64,000 bases of DNA from a bacterium BMS3Bbin08 (GCA_002897775.1 BDTR01000030.1:1-64000); one strand, 5' to 3'; positions 1-6,513 are shown, counted from the stretch's first letter. The notes: generated by a model not told the origin, from the sequence alone. Made by a program: numbers and translations.

Positions 1-213
1 CAGATTTTCATCCAAATTTCTACCGTACTCTTCCCAGCTTACGTTGTCAATTCCTACTGCCTTATTCCTGTTCAGGCTTTTGTAGCAATCCCGAAGATAT
101 TCAACTTTTAGTAAATGAGCAAGGCTCGTAAACTGAAAATCAGGGTCTCTTCGGGCATGACCGGTTATGAGAGATAATTTCTGCCATGTTTCTCCTATAT
201 CAGTGTATGGCAT
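1..213 (-). CDS. ltrA: Group II intron reverse transcriptase/maturase, N-terminal 71 residues
   Basis: The minus-strand frame from 213 to base 1 stays open and is missing from the ORF track only because no stop occurs before the window edge. It reads MPYTDIGETWQKLSLITGHA, then a segment with FTSLAHLLKVEYL and NKAVGIDNVSWEEYGRNLDE. This is the standard N-terminus (RT-0/RT-1 region) of intron-encoded reverse transcriptases, which act in intron splicing and retrotransposition. I chose the ATG at 213 because a GAGG lies 6 bases upstream. An in-frame ATG at 225 is the alternative, and a TAA lies a few codons further upstream. The catalytic YADD motif and the maturase and endonuclease domains are beyond the window, so intactness cannot be judged. 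Confidence 0.85.
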   Translation of the reverse strand, partial: MPYTDIGETWQKLSLITGHARRDPDFQFTSLAHLLKVEYLRDCYKSLNRNKAVGIDNVSWEEYGRNLDENL

Positions 214-697
214 GACTGTCCTCATCTCTCTGCGTTAGACTGCTGACCCCTTCAAGTGCCCCAATATTCCGGGACTCATCAGGCATTACCCTGTTTACGC
301 CTCTACTATGAGTCAGTCCGACTACCGAAACGCCATACTTCCTTGTTGCCTCTTCGGCTTCTTGGAAGCTTCCTTTTGGAGCGCTTCGGTTCTCCCAAGT
401 TCCAATATAAACAGTTCGTTTGCCCGCCACGGACCCAGACCCCGGCACGTCAGTGACACTCTCACCTTTATCGTGTGTCCTGATATTGGTTTCCAGGAAA
501 TGAAACCCTTGACCCAATGCAATAAGGATAATTTCGGGGCTCAATACCTTCACTTGCGTTGTGGCTGACATTCTGCCCTCCCCATGGCTTCGTATAATTC
601 GTTGCCTCCTCATACGCATGTTTAGTTCCGTGCCGGTGGTTAGCCGCTACACGTGCTGGATTTTCCAGCTTGCTTATATTAGCTTTGCTTGGCGCAC
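1..697 (-). mobile_element. Group II intron, 5' part (runs off the window)
   Basis: Read on the minus strand, position 697 begins GTGCGCCAAGC, which fits the conserved GUGYG 5' end of group II introns. About 480 bases of GC-balanced, structured-looking sequence follow, then the start of a reverse transcriptase/maturase ORF at 213. This order (5' end, domains I-III, ORF in domain IV) is the family's usual layout. The 3' half of the ORF, domains V and VI and the 3' splice site lie outside the window. The bases beyond 697 are AT-rich and hold no gene, so the element seems to sit between genes. The long minus-strand ORFs of the track at 200-619 and 468-701 are chance frames inside the ribozyme. 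The exact 5' splice site is inferred from the motif only. Confidence 0.8.
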
Positions 698-805
698 TCA
701 TTCTTATCTCCTTAACACTTCTTTAATATATAGTTATACCTCGTTCCCTTTTATATATCAATAATGTTTTAAAATAAAAACTGATCTGACCAAGAGGGCA
801 GCTGG

Positions 806-1231
806 ATGGTAATTGAAGACACTATGCTCATCAACGCAACGCTTGAAAAGGTATGGGACATATTCACAGACCTTACCTGCTGGAAGGACTGGAGCACTAC
901 ACTTACCAATGTAACTTATGATAAAAAACGCCTTACCAAGGGCGAAAGCTTTGCTTTTTGTCTCCGGCCATTTAACATTCCTCTTCGCATGAAGCCGGTA
1001 GTGAAGGAGATACTGCCCCGGGAACATGTTATCTGGTCCGGAAGCAAGTACGGCATAAGCGCACGCCATGAGTTCATTTTTAAAAGCCATGATGGTAAAG
1101 TACTGTTAACCAGCAGGGAAACATTCGCCGGAGTTCTGGTACAGCCACTGGTTTTCTTTTTTCCCGCCCGCAAGATGCGCAAGCTTACTATCTCGATGCT
1201 TCAGGAACTAAAGGCTGCTGCTGAGTCATGA
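806..1231 (+). CDS. SRPBCC-family (START/polyketide-cyclase-like) protein
   Basis: The 141-residue protein begins with the family's usual pattern: a first strand (IEDTMLINATLEKVWDIFTD), then WKDWSTTLTNV, further strands, and a long C-terminal helix ending LQELKAAAES. SRPBCC proteins fold into a helix-grip cavity that binds hydrophobic ligands. The ligand and any catalytic role are unknown here. There is no signal peptide or membrane segment, so it is cytoplasmic. A GAGGGCAG sequence sits at good distance before the ATG. It stands alone, facing away from the intron and converging on the PilZ gene. Family call is fairly sure; a specific function cannot be given. Confidence 0.75.
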   Translation: MVIEDTMLINATLEKVWDIFTDLTCWKDWSTTLTNVTYDKKRLTKGESFAFCLRPFNIPLRMKPVVKEILPREHVIWSGSKYGISARHEFIFKSHDGKVLLTSRETFAGVLVQPLVFFFPARKMRKLTISMLQELKAAAES

Positions 1232-1248
1232 TCCTTTTATGAAAGGAT
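1231..1248 (+). terminator. Possible weak terminator hairpin
   Basis: ATCCTTT and AAAGGAT form a 7-bp stem with a TATG loop immediately at the stop codon of the SRPBCC gene, followed by a short T-containing stretch. The T run is poor, so this is a weak candidate lying between two convergent genes. Confidence 0.3.
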
Positions 1249-1265
1249 ATGTTTGGGGGTTAATG

Positions 1266-1961
1266 CTACATGCTGAGAAGTGACTGAATAAATCTGTCAA
1301 GCTTTGCCTTGTCTTTTTCGTCCATATCAATAAACTCTATACCGGTACCGTAGCACAAGCGGCCTTCTTCACTGGTTTCAACGCATGAGGCGACCCTGCC
1401 CAAAAACTTGACAGGTTCTGTGCTCCTTGGAATGTTCATCTCCATCTTGAGCCTGTCTTCGGACTCCATCCGCTGGTCGGTCTCTATAAGCATACCGCCG
1501 GGGCTGAGTTTAACAACTGTATAGCTCTTATGGCGCGCCACTGCCGCGCCGGTTTTGGGTCTGAATATTTTTAGCCTTACACCTCTGAGCCTCAGCTTTA
1601 CGCGATGAGCAAAATTCTGCTCATCGAGAAAATCAAGGAGATTAACGCCCTTTTCAGTCAGTATATCGTTGAATTTTATTCCTGTTTCATACATCAGGGC
1701 TGCTTCTTTATCGCCTTTTTGCGGTTTATCCATTGTCTCCCAGATCACAACACCTTTCACGTTCAATTCCTTCTTCGAGCTTTTAAGGTGAAGTTCATAT
1801 TCAGTGCCTATTTTCAGCGTGCTGCCTGTACGTATGCACGCTCCGCTTAAACTGATATTTGTCAGTTTGGCGTCAGTATCAAAGTGAATTTTGCACTTCA
1901 TATCCAGGCTTTTAATGACAAGCCTTGTATACCGCCTTCGCTCTGATCTTTCAGGTTTCAT
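1266..1961 (-). CDS. Protein with two PilZ domains
   Basis: The 231-residue cytoplasmic protein has an N-terminal PilZ domain. Both halves of the c-di-GMP signature are present: an arginine-rich RRRYTR at about residues 8-13, and NISLSGACI at about 36-44 (the N/DxSxxG motif). A second, diverged PilZ-like domain occupies about residues 115-228, with KLSPGGMLIET as its motif and GTGIEFIDMD near the end. PilZ domains bind cyclic di-GMP and commonly control motility, pili or polysaccharide export. The first domain looks able to bind the ligand. The second has lost the acidic or asparagine residue of the motif and may be structural. A GGGG stretch precedes the ATG. It is a single gene, so its target is unknown; the pilins are 50 kb away. 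Confidence 0.8.
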   Translation of the reverse strand: MKPERSERRRYTRLVIKSLDMKCKIHFDTDAKLTNISLSGACIRTGSTLKIGTEYELHLKSSKKELNVKGVVIWETMDKPQKGDKEAALMYETGIKFNDILTEKGVNLLDFLDEQNFAHRVKLRLRGVRLKIFRPKTGAAVARHKSYTVVKLSPGGMLIETDQRMESEDRLKMEMNIPRSTEPVKFLGRVASCVETSEEGRLCYGTGIEFIDMDEKDKAKLDRFIQSLLSM

Positions 1962-2186
1962 AGTTCAATACCCCGGAAAAGGTCTATTCCTCCCATATTT
2001 TTAACCTTAACAAGTAACAGGAAGTGATGTCAAACCGCACTCAGTGGTTAAACAGCATGTAGCTGCAAACAGCGCATAAGCCAGAGTTTAAATAAACCTT
2101 TTGATCTTTCACGGGTCTAAATAGACAAAAGGAAATGGGTATCATATCCGCCCGGCTACATGCGGTAATATTCGGCTGATTGATCT

Positions 2187-2252
2187 TCAGGGAGGGCTAT
2201 AGCAGCCGGGTCTTCAGGCAGCCCATCCATCTGGAATGAACGCCCTCCCTGA
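2187..2252. repeat. Intergenic inverted repeat (11 bp arms)
   Basis: TCAGGGAGGGC and GCCCTCCCTGA are perfect inverted copies separated by 44 bases, in the 380-base gene-free stretch between the PilZ gene and the next gene. The loop is long for a terminator, and TTTTCC follows the right arm on the plus strand. It could be a structured leader or a decayed mobile repeat. No known riboswitch pattern was recognised. Confidence 0.5.
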
Positions 2253-2268
2253 TCTTTTCCTCTTATTT

Positions 2269-2292
2269 CCGTTTGCCACCTCAGGCAAACGG
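2269..2292. repeat. Short perfect hairpin
   Basis: CCGTTTGCC, loop ACCTCA, GGCAAACGG: a perfect 9-bp stem. It has no T run on the plus strand. It lies just upstream of the promoter-like sequence of the editing-domain gene and may be a dispersed repeat or a transcript end. Confidence 0.45.
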
Positions 2293-2306
2293 ATCAATAT
2301 AATGTG

Positions 2307-2334
2307 TTACATGACGTTATATTTCTGTTAAAAT
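2307..2334 (+). promoter_or_regulatory. Sigma-70-like promoter for the editing-domain gene
   Basis: TTACAT, a 16-base spacer and TAAAAT precede the ATG at 2341 by only 6 bases. If this promoter is used, transcription would start at or next to the start codon, giving a leaderless message. No ribosome binding site is visible before that ATG, which fits this idea. Confidence 0.4.
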
Positions 2335-2340
2335 CAATAA

Positions 2341-2751
2341 ATGAAGATCCTTCTTTTTTACGCGCCGTCATTCTGGTTTAAGACCTATAAAAAGGTCCTG
2401 CCTGATGTGCCGGACCAGGATGCGGAGAGTATGACAGAGAGCGCTGTTGTCGTACTTTACCACGCTGAAGCAGAAGACAGTGATAAGAAAAGCGGTGTAA
2501 TAACCAAGCTTGTAAAGAATATAAAGTGGCTGGCCGGCAAGTTCAAGACCAAGAATGTCGTACTCCACTCCTTTAACCACCTGTCTGTTTCAAAAGCCCC
2601 GCCCGAGCTTGCAAGGGAACTGATCGAGGGGGCAAAACAGCGTCTGGCCCGGGCTGACTTTAATATTGTAGAGACCCCGTTCGGCTACCTCAATGAATGG
2701 AAGATACATGTTGCCGGCGATTCCCTGGCAAAAGTGTTTAAGGAACTCTGA
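2341..2751 (+). CDS. Free-standing threonyl-tRNA synthetase editing-domain protein
   Basis: The 136-residue protein resembles the archaeal-type editing domain of threonyl-tRNA synthetase, which removes serine wrongly attached to tRNA-Thr. It opens MKILLFYAPSFWFKTYKK, has a VVVLYHAEAED strand, then VVLHSFNHLSVSKAPPELA and the C-terminal FGYLNEWKIHVAGDSLAKV, matching the order of the family's conserved blocks. It covers the whole domain but no catalytic synthetase part, so it would act in trans or has taken another role. It stands alone between two intergenic stretches. Family recognition is from memory of the pattern. Actual deacylase activity is inference. Confidence 0.75.
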   Translation: MKILLFYAPSFWFKTYKKVLPDVPDQDAESMTESAVVVLYHAEAEDSDKKSGVITKLVKNIKWLAGKFKTKNVVLHSFNHLSVSKAPPELARELIEGAKQRLARADFNIVETPFGYLNEWKIHVAGDSLAKVFKEL

Positions 2752-2837
2752 TCTCCACGCAGACGTTTCCCCCCCCTGGCAATCCCCTTTTTATCTGATA
2801 CAATTTAAAGAGAAGCATATCAATTCCCTGTAGCTGA

Positions 2838-3065
2838 ATTCCCAATACGAAAAAACACGGCCATTTCCCAGCAGGCGGCATCAATCCCGTAACAGTTGAG
2901 GCAGAGTGGTTTGCAAGACACTCGGACCTGGATATTGATGATGTACTTGAACAGGCCCTGGAACAGAACCGTGTTTCAGAAATGCTGACAGGCCTGCTGC
3001 GGAAAATTGATCGAAAATACCCGCTTTTTTTGAGAGAGAATTCCCGCAAAAAATGGGTCTTTTAA
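2838..3065 (+). pseudogene. Open frame with coding character but no usual start codon
   Basis: From a TGA at 2835-2837 the plus-strand frame stays open for 75 codons to TAA. It reads like a compact soluble protein, with GGINPVTVEAEWFARHSDL, an acidic DIDDVLEQALEQ helix and an ending RKYPLFLRENSRKKWVF. There is no ATG, GTG or TTG early in it; only ATT directly follows the stop. It may be a gene whose 5' end was lost, one starting at a rare ATT, or a sequencing artefact. I do not recognise the family. The minus-strand ORF at 2738-3049 overlaps it and looks less protein-like. Confidence 0.4.
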
Positions 3066-3145
3066 CCGCTAAAAGTTGGCATAATTAACACATTAGTATC
3101 AATTTTTTTGTCAACTTCAAATCAATATCTTTAAAAATCAATATA

Positions 3146-3174
3146 TTACAAATTGGTGCGTTTTTTGCTATAAT
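3146..3174 (+). promoter_or_regulatory. Strong sigma-70-like promoter of the DUF882 gene
   Basis: TTACAA, exactly 17 bases, then TATAAT. Transcription would start near 3181. This excludes the ORF-track start at 3175 and supports the ATG at 3208 or 3229. Confidence 0.65.
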
Positions 3175-3207
3175 ATGCCTGGTGTGCCTCTGGCGCAAGA
3201 GATATTT

Positions 3208-3792
3208 ATGTGTCTAAACGAAAAAGACATGAACAAGCCCATTGGATCAGGCATAAGCCGCAGGGGACTTATTAGGCTGGGGCTTATAACCGCGGCGGCA
3301 TGTGTTGTGCCCTATAAGGCCCTTGCTTCGGTTGAGGATATTCTTTCGACCGAACGGAAGCTATGTTTTTATAACCTGCATACAGAAGAAAATCTTGAGG
3401 CTGTTTACTGGAAGGACGGCAAATACGTTCCCCAGGCTCTCACAAGCATTAACCATATATTCCGTGATCATTACACCGGCGCTGTCAGACCTATAGATCA
3501 GAAGCTGATCGATCTGCTTTTTGAAATTAAGATAACTCTCGACGATGATGAACCCTTCCAGATCATTTCCGCTTACAGAACCCCAAAAACAAACGCCTAT
3601 CTTAGAAGACATCAAAAAGGCGTGGCAAGGAACAGCCTTCATATGCAGGGCAAGGCCGTGGACATTCGTCTTCCTGACCGCAGGCTGATCGATCTAAGGC
3701 GCGCGGCATTTAAGATGAAGGCCGGCGGAGTAGGTTACTACGTAAAATCCAATTTCGTTCATATTGATGTAGGCAGAGTACGCTACTGGTAG
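3208..3792 (+). CDS. DUF882 / YcbK-like M15 peptidase, Tat-exported
   Basis: The C-terminal half carries the D-Ala-D-Ala carboxypeptidase-like (M15) signature: QIISAYRTPKTNAYLRR, then SLHMQGKAVDIRLPD (His and Asp ligands) and FVHIDVGRVRYW (His ligand), so the zinc site looks complete. Near the N-terminus SRRGLIRLGLITAAA is a twin-arginine signal followed by a hydrophobic stretch, predicting export folded to the periplasm. Such proteins probably cut or trim peptidoglycan. The track start at 3175 overlaps the promoter's -10 box, so I use the ATG at 3208; 3229 is also possible. The protein is about 194 residues, usual for the family. It is a single gene. Confidence 0.85.
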   Translation: MCLNEKDMNKPIGSGISRRGLIRLGLITAAACVVPYKALASVEDILSTERKLCFYNLHTEENLEAVYWKDGKYVPQALTSINHIFRDHYTGAVRPIDQKLIDLLFEIKITLDDDEPFQIISAYRTPKTNAYLRRHQKGVARNSLHMQGKAVDIRLPDRRLIDLRRAAFKMKAGGVGYYVKSNFVHIDVGRVRYW

Positions 3793-3856
3793 GCATATCC
3801 CGCGGCAAAATATCCGCTATTTGATCAACTAACCTATCTAAAAGACCGCTTATCTC

Positions 3857-4387
3857 TCAGTATCCCGGAACCGCGGGTTTTTCTTCGGTCTTCGATTCCG
3901 GAACCACTGGTCCGCTCTCCTGTGTTATGGAACCTATTTTTTCAAGGGCTGATCTAAGGTTGTGGTTCTCCTCTTCCAGTTCCAGGAGCCTTTGCTGAAG
4001 GCTGTCTTTCATTACTTTCAGGTTTTCTGCTTTTTGCGCCCTTTTTTCAGCCTCGGCAAGACTGGCCCTTATACGGCCTGTCTCATCCTTATACTGCCCG
4101 GCCTTTTGAAGCTGCTCTTTCAGCGCCTTGTTCTCCCCTGACAGTCTTGCCGCTGTCTCCCTGTCTGTTCCGGTCTTTGCCACCTGTCTTTTCAGCCCCT
4201 TATTTTCCTTCTCTATCCTGTCTATCTCCTGTATCGCTGTATTTAAGAGCTGCTTTACCTCTACTTTTTTCTCTTTCTTCATCCCCCATATGGCAAATCC
4301 AGCTATTAAGCCGATCACAAATGTCACTGCAACCACTACCATTACCGTCCTGTCAAATTTCATTTTTATCTCCTCTGCAATACCCAT
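3857..4387 (-). CDS. Membrane-anchored coiled-coil protein, unknown function
   Basis: The 176-residue protein has a short cytoplasmic N-terminus and one membrane helix at about residues 14-36 (VMVVVAVTFVIGLIAGFAIWG). It then has a long charged coiled coil (about 38-152, heptad-rich, with LLELEEENHNLRSALEKI) and a proline-rich tail ending KPAVPGY. No enzyme motif is visible. It follows a 75-residue membrane protein on the same strand about 100 bases upstream and may be in the same transcript, downstream of the structured RNA and 6S RNA. I do not recognise the family; a scaffold or envelope spacer role would be a guess. Confidence 0.65.
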   Translation of the reverse strand: MGIAEEIKMKFDRTVMVVVAVTFVIGLIAGFAIWGMKKEKKVEVKQLLNTAIQEIDRIEKENKGLKRQVAKTGTDRETAARLSGENKALKEQLQKAGQYKDETGRIRASLAEAEKRAQKAENLKVMKDSLQQRLLELEEENHNLRSALEKIGSITQESGPVVPESKTEEKPAVPGY

Positions 4388-4489
4388 GTAAGGTTATGCC
4401 TTTTCAGGTTAAATGTCAGGGCCCTTTGGCTCTCACCCGTTGTCTTACAACGATAAAAATGAAAAGGCCGACTGCGACTATCTGGGGTA

Positions 4490-4717
4490 CTACCTGGATT
4501 TGTTTATCAGGGTCTCTTTCTGAGCTACCCCTACGTCTGAAATATATGAAATCAGGAATAGTACAGCCAGTATAAAAGCTCCTATCAAAAACACTGACAG
4601 GAAGAATTTGGGTTCCCTGTAGATCAATATGGCTACAAACGCTAATAAGGCAACTGCAAGTATTGGATTTGCCATAAGGCCGGCAATAAGGTTGTTGATT
4701 CCCGGCAGGATATCCAT
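4490..4717 (-). CDS. Small two-helix membrane protein, unknown
   Basis: The 75 residues hold two hydrophobic helices, about 12-33 (ANPILAVALLAFVAILIY) and 36-58 (FFLSVFLIGAFILAVLFLI), joined by a short REPK turn, with a polar tail. TATAAT (complement of 4734-4739) lies about 16 bases upstream of the ATG. A different frame running from inside this ORF to a TGA at 4415-4417 encodes a further hydrophobic segment (PQIVAVGLFIFIVV). The gene may therefore be frameshifted near its 3' end, or the bases between it and the next gene may hold another tiny membrane protein. Function unknown. Confidence 0.55.
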   Translation of the reverse strand: MDILPGINNLIAGLMANPILAVALLAFVAILIYREPKFFLSVFLIGAFILAVLFLISYISDVGVAQKETLINKSR

Positions 4718-4787
4718 AAAGATCGTGTTTTAAATTATAGCATAATTGCGGAAACTCTAATTAGGAATACTCCGTGCTCGGATCGAC

Positions 4788-4898
4788 ACAAAAATAGAGC
4801 CATCTTTTGGCCTGCATCATTGAACAAAACCGATGCCGAAACGTCCCAACTGCTCCGCCACTCCGTTAATATGGGTGACTTGCCTTTCAATGGCTCTA
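4788..4898 (-). ncRNA. Structured RNA element with terminator-like end
   Basis: On the minus strand TAGAGCCAT (4898-4890) pairs perfectly with ATGGCTCTA (4803-4795), which is followed by a T-rich stretch (TTTTTG), closing a domain of about 100 bases. Inside, CATTGAA can pair instead with TTCAATG near the 3' side, and GCATC with GATGC. Two mutually exclusive folds are possible, as in attenuators and riboswitches. It lies about 11 bases beyond the 3' end of the 6S RNA and about 70 bases before the small membrane gene. I do not recognise a known class. It could be a second small RNA, the 6S terminator region, or a cis-regulator. Confidence 0.45.
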
Positions 4899-4909
4899 CT
4901 TAATTTTAA

Positions 4910-5071
4910 GCGATGCCTGGAACCGGGCAACTCAGGGCTCTTTTCTAAGTGGGTGCTTCGAAAGATGCTTAAGGCTTCCTCCTGACTGCTGGAGGCCTGC
5001 TCACCGCTTCTTACTCCCGCTCCCTAAAAGAGTAACTTGGTCCCTTAGTTCAACCCGCTCCAAGGTATCGC
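4910..5071 (-). ncRNA. ssrS: 6S RNA (RNA polymerase regulator)
   Basis: The minus-strand sequence forms a long rod. The closing stem pairs GCGAT with ATCGC, CCTTGGA with TTCCAGG (one mismatch), CGGG with CCCG and AACT with AGTT. The tip carries GGTGAGCAGGCCTCC followed by GGAGGAAGCCTTAAGC and CACC. These share the GGTGAGCA and GAAGCCTTAA blocks of Escherichia coli 6S RNA and can form the same apical hairpin, with a large central bubble on either side. 6S RNA mimics an open promoter and sequesters the housekeeping RNA polymerase holoenzyme. At about 162 bases within the stem (about 180 from the predicted transcription start) the size fits. The downstream gene is not the ygfA seen in enterics. 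Confidence 0.75.
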
Positions 5072-5090
5072 ATACTCTCTTCTTACTTTA

Positions 5091-5119
5091 TATTTAACCC
5101 CTTTTTTCGCGCTTGTCAA
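5091..5119 (-). promoter_or_regulatory. Promoter of the 6S RNA
   Basis: On the minus strand a perfect TTGACA (5119-5114) is followed after 17 bases by TAAATA (5096-5091). This places the transcript start near 5084, about a dozen bases before the closing stem of the 6S RNA. Confidence 0.6.
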
Positions 5120-5240
5120 GAACTATAAGTTATTTAAATAGATACCTTAAAATTATAAAATAGACCCTTAAATTTTCCCTTAATTTACAGGGTCTTTCCT
5201 CTGATCATTTATTCGTTCGCTATTCACTATTCTCAATGCT

Positions 5241-5294
5241 GAGCCTGCCTGCCGGCCCGCTTCGCCGAATCGAGGCGAGCAGGCAGGCAGGCTC
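5241..5294. repeat. GC-rich intergenic hairpin with GCCTGCCTGCCGGC arm
   Basis: GAGCCTGCCTGC and GCAGGCAGGCTC form a long stem around a GC-rich loop. The same GCCTGCCTGCCGGC core appears in a palindrome at 56584-56603, suggesting a dispersed repeat of this genome. It lies about 20 bases upstream of a promoter-like sequence. Confidence 0.55.
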
Positions 5295-5309
5295 ACCATA
5301 GCTATTCTC

Positions 5310-5337
5310 TTGACTTACCCCTCTGACTTGATATATT
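5310..5337 (+). promoter_or_regulatory. Promoter of the lysine-rich protein gene
   Basis: TTGACT, 16 bases, TATATT, about 58 bases before the ATG at 5396. A GGGGGAC ribosome binding site precedes that ATG. Confidence 0.45.
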
Positions 5338-5395
5338 TTTGATTAGGTTATATAAGAACAGATGCCTTTTATCGGCATAATAATAGGGGGACATT

Positions 5396-5848
5396 ATGGC
5401 TGAGACACCATCCAACAAAAAGACCACTGCAAAGTCTGCTAAAAAGGCAATACCTAAAAAAGCAACAAAGAAAAAGGCAGCCCAAAAAAGAGAAAAAGCG
5501 ATCACTTCTTATATATCAGATGAAAGGAAGGAACAGCTCAGCCAGCTTGGGGATAAATTAAGTGAGGCTACTGAGAAGGGAGTACACGTAGCTAAAGACG
5601 TAGCTGAGAGGGTCCGTCAGTTCGCGAGCGACGCTACTGAACTGACAAAACTAAAGCTTGAGATACACAGGTTGAAAAGCGCTCAGGACCAGATGTTCTA
5701 TGATATGGGTAAAAAATTGTGGGCATTATATGAGTCTAAAACCCTCCCGGAGGCGCAGACCGTATTTATAGAGGATTTTCAGGAAATGGAGAGATTAAGG
5801 GCTGCCATATCCAACAAGGAAGCCGAGGCAAAGGAAATCCACTTATAG
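5396..5848 (+). CDS. Lysine/alanine-rich tail plus helical domain, unknown
   Basis: Residues 1-36 are a basic tail of the histone-H1 or HU-tail kind (KKTTAKSAKKA, KKATKKKAAQK). Residues about 38-90 form an amphipathic helix like those of phasin- or apolipoprotein-like proteins (KLSEATEKGVHVAKDVAERVRQ), and a second helical part ends in IHL. There is no signal peptide or membrane helix. The tail suggests nucleic-acid or other polyanion binding, and the helical part suggests oligomer formation; both are inferences. The gene has its own promoter and a strong ribosome binding site and is followed by a terminator hairpin, so it is a single transcript. I do not recognise the family. Confidence 0.75.
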   Translation: MAETPSNKKTTAKSAKKAIPKKATKKKAAQKREKAITSYISDERKEQLSQLGDKLSEATEKGVHVAKDVAERVRQFASDATELTKLKLEIHRLKSAQDQMFYDMGKKLWALYESKTLPEAQTVFIEDFQEMERLRAAISNKEAEAKEIHL

Positions 5849-5870
5849 ACCGTAACCAGTGACCAGCCCG

Positions 5871-5906
5871 CCCCACGTCTGGTTTTGCACTAGCAAAACT
5901 GTGGGG
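5871..5906. terminator. Hairpin between convergent genes
   Basis: CCCCAC ... GTTTTGC ACTA GCAAAAC T GTGGGG: an inner perfect 7-bp stem with a 4-base loop, extended by an outer 6-bp stem. It lies exactly between the stop codons of two converging genes and probably serves both. The T run after it is poor in either direction. Confidence 0.5.
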
Positions 5907-5910
5907 GTGA

Positions 5911-6513
5911 TCAGTCAGTCGACTGCTGATCTACAGCCTTTTTGATCTCGGCGCCGACCTCTTCAATCCCCCGGGCAAGAGCACTGCTCAGGCCCCTGGC
6001 AAGCTCAGTAAAGCTACTACTGCCGAGTTTTTCCTTTTTTGAGACAGCGCCTCTGTATAGACCTTCACCTGCAGGGGATGAAAGCTCAACGTCAAAGACA
6101 AGCGTGCCGAACAGCCCGGCCTGATCATCAATCCGTTCAAATTTCCTGAGATATATCTTAAGCTGGTAATTACCTTCCGTCCTGATCCGGGATATCTTAA
6201 CCGCCTTAAAAAGACCCGCTGAAGCAAGGGCTGACTGAAACTCTTTTCCCACCATCCTGTAAGGTGACGCTTCCCATTTCGAATACTTTGATATATTGAG
6301 CCGGTACGGTGAGTTCCTGTACGCGATATACGGCTGTTTAAGATAACGCTCCGCGTCCATATGTATGACAAGAGAGGTTTTGTCGCCCGCGTTGACAGCG
6401 CCACTATCAGCAGCAAGATAAAGGGTATATATCTTTGTTTCGGGCATAGAGGTTGAGCAGGCCGGGAGGGAAAAAACAATTAAAAGGAACAAGACGCCGC
6501 AGGTCCTATTCAT
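5911..6513 (-). CDS. PqiC/YmbA-like (ABC-transport auxiliary) lipoprotein
   Basis: The 200-residue protein has a lipoprotein signal with lipobox LPAC (Cys at about 19), then the pattern of the ABC-transport auxiliary component family: TKIYTLYL near the N-terminus, a middle with RMVGKEFQSALASAGLFKAV, and a strand-rich C-terminal part ending in a helix. Family members are outer-membrane lipoproteins that accompany MCE-type lipid transporters. It is the last gene of the operon and overlaps the MlaD gene by 8 bases, so it is very likely the outer-membrane partner of that transporter. Confidence 0.8.
   Translation of the reverse strand: MNRTCGVLFLLIVFSLPACSTSMPETKIYTLYLAADSGAVNAGDKTSLVIHMDAERYLKQPYIAYRNSPYRLNISKYSKWEASPYRMVGKEFQSALASAGLFKAVKISRIRTEGNYQLKIYLRKFERIDDQAGLFGTLVFDVELSSPAGEGLYRGAVSKKEKLGSSSFTELARGLSSALARGIEEVGAEIKKAVDQQSTD

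Noticed and set aside
200-701. Minus-strand ORFs of 139 and 77 residues and plus-strand ORFs of 66-86 residues
   Set aside because: They lie in the structured 5' part of the group II intron, overlap one another and have no protein-like pattern.
2738-3049. 103-residue minus-strand ORF
   Set aside because: Low-complexity Ser/Arg/Cys-rich product, antisense to a more protein-like frame on the plus strand.
4788-4898. Structured element considered as SRP RNA, cobalamin, glycine or cyclic-di-GMP riboswitch
   Set aside because: None of the conserved cores (SRP GGAA loop region, B12 box, glycine or GEMM motifs) can be found.
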